DNA of 64,000 nt, taken from positions 61,409,146 through 61,473,145 of the forward strand of contig CM060193.1 in assembly GCA_030549335.1 (NCBI GenBank), written 5' to 3'. Made by a program: the position numbers and the translations under genes. The notes beneath the pieces are model-generated. The model made no database searches. It worked only from the letters and a program-made list of their open reading frames with translations, and was not told the DNA's origin. Positions 60,101 through 64,000 of the stretch are shown piece after piece. Source of the DNA: Pontederia crassipes (taxonomy: Eukaryota > Streptophyta > Magnoliopsida > Commelinales > Pontederiaceae). Numbering within the stretch: position 1 is the stretch's first letter; every line of letters starts with the position of its first letter.

Positions 60101-63100
60101 AAAATCATTTGGAAAGTATCCCTCTTCAATGAAATTAATGTGTCTATATATACAGTTTAAGTAATGTGCAACATAAAAACTTTTGCTGCACCATATTGTC
60201 AGTGTAATTGGGCTCAGATGCTCATCTGGTGGCCTTTTTTTATTTTCTTTTGTACACATCTGGCGCTCAATTAGGAAGGATCATATGAGTATGTCTCTTG
60301 GTGCAACCAAGATTTTTGACTGCACCTTACTTAACCTCATATGTACTGTCATCATAAACATGGACATCATGATAACTTTTACATTGGGATTAATACTCTT
60401 AAAAAACTTGAGAGAACTTTACCTGGGTCCGTCCATATGCATCTACTGACTACTGCTATTATGAATGCATGAATTCTTGCCATAAGGGACTGATTTATAT
60501 GATTAATTTCCATCTATGGCAATGATTTTTTGTTTGGGTTCCACATTGTGATTTATACAATACACCAAAACTAACATTTTCTTGCTTACAGACACTTGAC
60601 AGCCAGACTTGCTCTAGGATGGCGAATTCGTTTGACTCAACACCTACTGAAAATTTATTTGAGAAGAAATGCTTTTTACAAGGTAATTCTCTTTTGCTTG
60701 AACATAATTAATAAGCTTCCGATAATATGTTCACAAAAATTAGTACAACTTTTTATTAAGTTGAATCTTTCAAATTCTTTTTCGCTTTATTGTAATTGTT
60801 AGGCCTCGACAGCCAGCGTAAAATCCTGTCGAATCGCATAAACATGGATCAACGAATAGCGTCCATGTAGCCGACCCCACCTAGTGGGATAAGGCTTTGT
60901 TGTTGTTTATTGTAATTGTTTCAGATGCGCATTTTTCTACAACATGAATTGAGAATTAAAGTTCAAACTACAATTTACTTTATAATACTGTAAGAAGTCT
61001 CATTTTATTGTATTCTGTAGTTCACATCTTGGCAACCATCTGGTTGTAAAATAAATAATGATCTCATTATTCTGAGAATACAACAAAACAATCATTAGAA
61101 TAAGATTAACTTAGTTAGCACTTTGTTTTTTCTGGGAATAACCAGAAAATCGTAATATCACCAATTTTAAACCTTGGCAAGAATACTCATATTACCCTAT
61201 TTCCTCTTTTTAACCACATTTCACTTTTCTTTTTTCAACTTCATGTTATTATGTTCCTTTTTTATATCATTATAATGACCAATCATCAATCATTTATAGT
61301 AAAAAGAATTTCATCACAAAATAATATCATATTCTGAACTTTTATAGAATAGGAATATCTGCTTTCTTGGAATGCGGACAAGTGTTTCTTTCCTCTCAAA
61401 TTTATTCTGGAAACAAACAGGCTTTGACTGGAATCAGACTCATCTTGGATGATGTTTTAACTGAATTTCATTTATAATTAAAATGCATAGCTTGATCAAA
61501 GATGGCACTTGCTCTCATGTTCTTTATATTTACATGAGGAGTTAAATGATGGTACATTGGCACTTGCTTTGTTCATAGTTCATGTCTATTTTAAAATGCA
61601 TGCAAAGTAATAACTAAGTTGCTGAGTATGTTTCCTCATTAAATTTGGTTAGTTTTGTGTGGGCGTAAATGTAATTAATTAGTTTTTTTTCCTTCTTTCT
61701 TCTTAACTTGCTGGTAAGATGGTATGGTTTATACTTCATTCGATTGATATTTTTCTCAAAATAAAAAATGAGCGATGATCTCTCTCTCTCTTAAAAAAAG
61801 GGTTAATTCCTTAAACCTCTCCCGAATTATAGCGATTTTTTTGCATGTAACCCTAATATATGAACTTACTGCACGTCCCTAAACTGTATTTAACTTTTTT
61901 GTTATTTTCAATTTTTTTTCCTATTTATGAATGACTAAAGTACCCTTCTCCTATCTTTTAATGTTTAAAAGTTTAAAATAATATATAATAATAAATAATA
62001 ATATACAAATATAAAAAGGGACATTGCCCCCTCCCCCTCGCCGGCGTCAAAGGGAGGTGGTGGCGCCCCATGTTCGTGTCCCCAGCAAGGGGAGGCGTCG
62101 GACTTGTCGACGTTCAAGTCGCTGATCGGACAGCTGCTCTCGTCCTCCAATGAGTAGTGCTCTGCCGCTGAGGCCCTCTTCAATCTCTTCCATGATCACC
62201 ACCCAGACGCCCTCACCCTCAAGCTCGCCGACCTCCTCCACTCCTCACCCCTCCTCGACCTCCAGGCAAACTCCGCTGTCCTCCACAAGCTCCTCATGTA
62301 CCGCAGCTCTGGCGACACATCCATAGATGAGGTCAAATCCTACATCTGGCCACACCTCAAACTGTTGACCCAATCCAACCTCAAGTCTCTCCTATCCTTG
62401 CTCTTCGTCGAGTCCGATCACTCCATAGGCAAGAAGTCCGGCGAGGCATCGACAGCTGCTCTGTTCGGAGGTGTCCAGCGCCCAACTCGGTGGAGCCGGA
62501 TCAGGAACCGCATCGCGTCCCGCGGGCAGCCTGTGGTGGTTCCCCTCTGCTAGGCCGAGTACGTCCACAGTGTCCAGGCACAGTCGAGTCCTCTAAAGAA
62601 CATCCGGCGATGATGACACCACCCCTGTGAGACTGAGAACGGACAGCAGGGAGAAGAGGATGAGGAAGCTGGAGCGTAGGTGAAGCTGCAGCCACCGAGC
62701 TCCATGAAGCGCTGACCGGCTGCTGAACGTCGGCGATGTCATCTCGGCGAGGCCGCCTGAGACAGAGGGAGAGAGGGCGCCGCCCCCCTCCTTTCTTGCT
62801 GTCGCCGGAGGGAAAGGGGAAAGGGGACAGCGACCCCCTTTTTATAATATTTTTTAACTTTTATAATATTTATTATTATATATTATTTTATGCTTTTTTA
62901 AACATTAAAAGATAGGGCAATTAACCGCCCAAAAATGATGATTTTGTTTGACATCTTATTTTCATGATCTAAACTATTGATAGTTGATGACCCTGCCAGG
63001 AAAAAAAGTTGTCCTTATGTGATGAGCTCCACTGACTGCAATTTTCTTTCATGTGATATATGATTTTTTTGTCCTTTCCAGGTGTTTCAAATGTCAAATA

Positions 63101-63642
63101 GAACTATTGATGCAGATCAGAGGATAACTCATGATGTTGAGAAATTGTCATCTGACCTCTCTGGACTAGTGACAGGGATGGTAAAACCCTCTGTAGACAT
63201 TCTTTGGTGAGCAATATATTTTCCCATATGTAGCTTGATCTTTAACTGAATTCACAAACCAAAAGATTTGAGAAAGATTCTGAGACCTGCTGCTTGCCCT
63301 AAATATTCAGGTTTACATGGAGAATGAAACTCTTGACAGGACGAAGAGGAGTTGCTATTTTGTATGCTTATATGTTACTGGGTTTGGGCTTCTTGAGGAC
63401 TGTTGCCCCTGAATTTGGTGATTTAGCAAGTAAAGAGCAGCAACTTGAGGGGACATTTAGGTAAATGATTCATTGCTGGTTCATCAGATGTACAAAGTCA
63501 TACTTGTTATACTCTTCGTTTTGTTTGTAATAGCTAATTCACCCAATATTTGTGCAATGCCTTCACCAGATTTATGCACTCGAGATTATGCACACATGCA
63601 GAATCTATTGCCTTTTTTGGTGGTGGCCTGCGGGAAAAAGCT
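50378..63642 (+). CDS. ABCD1: peroxisomal full-size ABC transporter ABCD1 (PXA1/CTS type), 17 coding exons in window, 3' part outside
   Basis: Imports very-long-chain acyl-CoA and jasmonate or auxin precursors into peroxisomes for beta-oxidation. Exons: 50378-50439, 52563-52848, 54578-54802, 55158-55355, 55450-55904, 56682-56820, 56895-56973, 57243-57481, 58149-58453, 58538-58649, 58721-58879, 59237-59336, 59404-59512, 60592-60682, 63082-63206, 63311-63460, 63570-63642. Phases agree throughout: 2907 nt, 969 codons, no stop; the family has roughly 1340. Starts [20 protein letters not shown], then a hydrophobic segment (21-42). First transmembrane domain about 95-410 with EAA-like [10 protein letters not shown] (298-307). 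NBD1: Walker A GPNGSGKS (482-489), signature LSLGEQQ (583-589), Walker B ending AILDE (604-608), switch His637. The second half starts near 710; its EAA-like [10 protein letters not shown] (954-963) is present and NBD2 lies beyond the window. Intron 7 uses a GC donor. Introns are full of retroposons. Confidence 0.96.
50673..50696 (+). mobile_element. tail-only Au-type SINE insertion, 24 bp, 14-bp target duplication
   Basis: Insert is GCTTT followed by TTG-type repeats, the extreme 3' end of the SINE seen nearby, flanked by perfect TTGAGTTGGATGAG at 50659-50672 and 50697-50710. In ABCD1 intron 1. Confidence 0.8.
50987..51154 (-). mobile_element. Au-type SINE, near full length
   Basis: Minus strand runs from about GCCGGTCCCAAGCTCGGAT to GACCCCACCTAGTGGGATAA and a TTG tail. 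About 90% like the copy at 51645-51812. No clear target duplication; followed by CT-rich sequence. In ABCD1 intron 1 (50440-52562). Confidence 0.85.
51645..51812 (-). mobile_element. Au-type SINE, 168 bp, 16-bp target duplication
   Basis: Perfect ATAAGGTTAGCTCAAA at 51629-51644 and 51813-51828. The longest bounded copy in the window; tail of TTG units on the minus strand. Confidence 0.92.
53592..54415 (-). mobile_element. LINE 3' fragment in ABCD1 intron 2
   Basis: Minus-strand frames give a zf-RVT domain ([18 protein letters not shown]) and upstream [16 protein letters not shown] in another frame. A (GA)n microsatellite at 54084-54140 lies within the former coding sequence. A hairpin sits at 53604-53632, 12 bases before the T-rich tail. 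Truncated at 5' and frameshifted. Confidence 0.82.
54084..54140. repeat. (GA)n microsatellite, about 57 bp
   Basis: Uninterrupted GA dinucleotides; reads as a spurious Ser-Leu repeat on the minus strand. Confidence 0.97.
56974..57242 (+). other. GC-AG intron (ABCD1 intron 7)
   Basis: The only donor that keeps the conserved [13 protein letters not shown] join is ACAG|GCAAGT at 56973/56974, with acceptor TATAG at 57238-57242. The GC donor is otherwise a perfect consensus, as usual for GC-AG introns. Reading through meets a stop at once. Confidence 0.85.
57957..58025 (-). mobile_element. LINE 3'-end scrap in ABCD1 intron 8
   Basis: An eight-T run (minus-strand A tail), then 11 bases, then a hairpin GGATGAC...GTCATCC at 57976-58005 like those at the ends of the two larger LINEs. 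No coding part left. Confidence 0.55.
59830..59970 (-). repeat. SINE-like remnant in ABCD1 intron 13
   Basis: Minus strand: GGTGCAGTGATACACC (A-box-like), GAGGTCTTGAATTTGATTC (B-box-like), then AGGAGTTATGTGCCCC. Same order as 12845-12965. Confidence 0.5.
60801..60905 (+). mobile_element. Au-type SINE, 105 bp, 5'-truncated, 15-bp target duplication
   Basis: Perfect TTTATTGTAATTGTT at 60786-60800 and 60906-60920. Body includes CCATGTAGCCGACCCC and a short TTG tail. In ABCD1 intron 14. Confidence 0.92.
61115..61415. repeat. AT-rich MITE-like repeat in ABCD1 intron 14
   Basis: Diverged relative of 38020-38395 and 33960-34250 (CATTTATAGTAAAA, ATATCATATTCT). Ends uncertain. Confidence 0.35.
61800..62935 (+). 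mobile_element. inverted-repeat element carrying an importin-5-like gene fragment, in ABCD1 intron 14
   Basis: The left arm (ATCTTTTAATGTTTAAAA, AATAATATATAATAATAAAT, AAAAAGGGACA, near 61952-62025) is repeated inverted at about 62815-62915. The outer left arm (61800-61950) has only a short counterpart GGTTAATT on the right, so the right end seems partly deleted. The 780-bp core is GC-rich and holds a recognisable coding fragment (separate entry). This is the form of a Pack-MULE-like gene capture; the superfamily is inferred and no target duplication was found. Confidence 0.6.
62095..62457 (+). pseudogene. captured fragment of importin-5 (importin beta family), N-terminal HEAT region
   Basis: In frame from 62095: [20 protein letters not shown], a TAG stop at 62155-62157, then [49 protein letters not shown], ending KKSGEAS. 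The pattern of AEALFNL, HHPDAL, a KLL block, W-P-L and SLKSLL is that of plant importin-5/RanBP5 N-termini. The stop, loss of the family's continuation after about 62457 and the location inside an inverted-repeat element show a non-functional captured piece. Its orientation is the same as ABCD1. Confidence 0.7.
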
Positions 63643-64000
63643 GTGAGCTCTTTGCACCTCCCTGTCATTCATTGTCATGCAGCTGTGTGATCTTGTTGAA
63701 AATTCTTTCTATATAAAATCTGACTGTATCTTATAGTTTGACATTTCGTTCACTGAAAATTCTTTTCATCTTTGGCATCAGTTTGACATTTGTTAAGTTG
63801 GAAAATTTTCTAATCTTTCTCATGGTCTGCCTAGTAATGCAGTTGATTGGCTTGCTTCCAAAAAGTACTCCAACTTAAAGTTATACTATGGTTAATCTGC
63901 TATAAATTTGATAGCTCTGCCTTGCTAAGAGAAATATTGATAGCTGTTAAGATTCAGTGAAGTTCAACAATCGTTAATACCCTTTTAAAAAAATGTTAGT
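63643..64000 (+). other. ABCD1 intron 17, cut by window edge
   Basis: Starts with a GT donor (GCT|GTGAGC). Non-coding to the end of the window; the rest of the gene must lie beyond. Confidence 0.85.

Noticed and set aside
62501-62695. Minus-strand frame in the GC-rich core after the importin fragment
   Set aside because: Not recognised as any protein and composition alone explains the frame; origin of this part of the core left open.
1-64000. CRISPR arrays, bacterial operons, organelle DNA insertions
   Set aside because: No spaced identical repeats, no prokaryotic gene layout and no plastid or mitochondrial gene sequence recognised.

Overview
This is a window of plant nuclear DNA. It holds two well-conserved, many-intron housekeeping genes, two small single-exon genes, and a large amount of transposable-element sequence in AT-rich surroundings. 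The gene content (peroxisomal ABCD1/PXA1-type transporter, RFC4 clamp-loader subunit, a DUF688-like protein), plant-type tRNA-iMet primer-binding sites, Au-type SINEs and zf-RVT plant LINEs make it an angiosperm. GC-rich gene-fragment payloads between inverted repeats give it a monocot-like flavour, but I cannot name the species.

Layout. 1-1.86 kb: internal part and LTR of a decayed Ty1/copia element (minus). 2.5-3.8 kb: possible inverted-repeat element. 5.83-8.82 kb: probable 3-kb solo LTR. 9.28-10.0 kb: fold-back element with a GC-rich core. 10.7-12.85 kb: two diverged LTR-like copies, one carrying a dense array of TCGACCGG-type motifs. 12.8-13.8 kb: two SINE-like remnants. 16.14-20.84 kb: a complete, very young Ty3/gypsy element with matching LTRs and a GCAAA target duplication; its 1232-codon ORF lacks the protease active site and the RT YxDD region and has a Lys at the integrase Glu position. 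22.2-22.75 kb: DUF688-like gene (+). 23.6-32.46 kb: RFC4 (minus, 12 coding exons, reconstructed codon by codon) with a frameshifted LINE in its 4.8-kb last intron. 33-45 kb: AT-rich intergenic DNA with three hAT-type MITEs (perfect or near-perfect 8-bp duplications), a 99-codon GC-rich small gene, a tandem duplication and a 1.9-kb long-inverted-repeat element. About 47.8 kb to the right edge: ABCD1 (+), of which 17 coding exons (969 codons, first half-transporter plus part of the second) lie in the window.

The introns of ABCD1 and RFC4 form a natural collection of insertions: Au-type SINEs truncated to 168, 105, 48 and 24 bp, each still flanked by perfect 14-16-bp duplications; a 22-bp LINE tail insertion; LINE 3' ends sharing a hairpin just before the A-tail; and an inverted-repeat element that has captured an importin-5-like coding fragment. 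No CRISPR, rRNA or convincing tRNA gene was seen.

The genes are not an operon and have unrelated jobs: RFC4 loads PCNA in the nucleus, ABCD1 imports fatty-acyl substrates into peroxisomes. The strongest leads for something new are the in-frame, enzyme-dead yet young gypsy element and the graded tail-only retroposon insertions.
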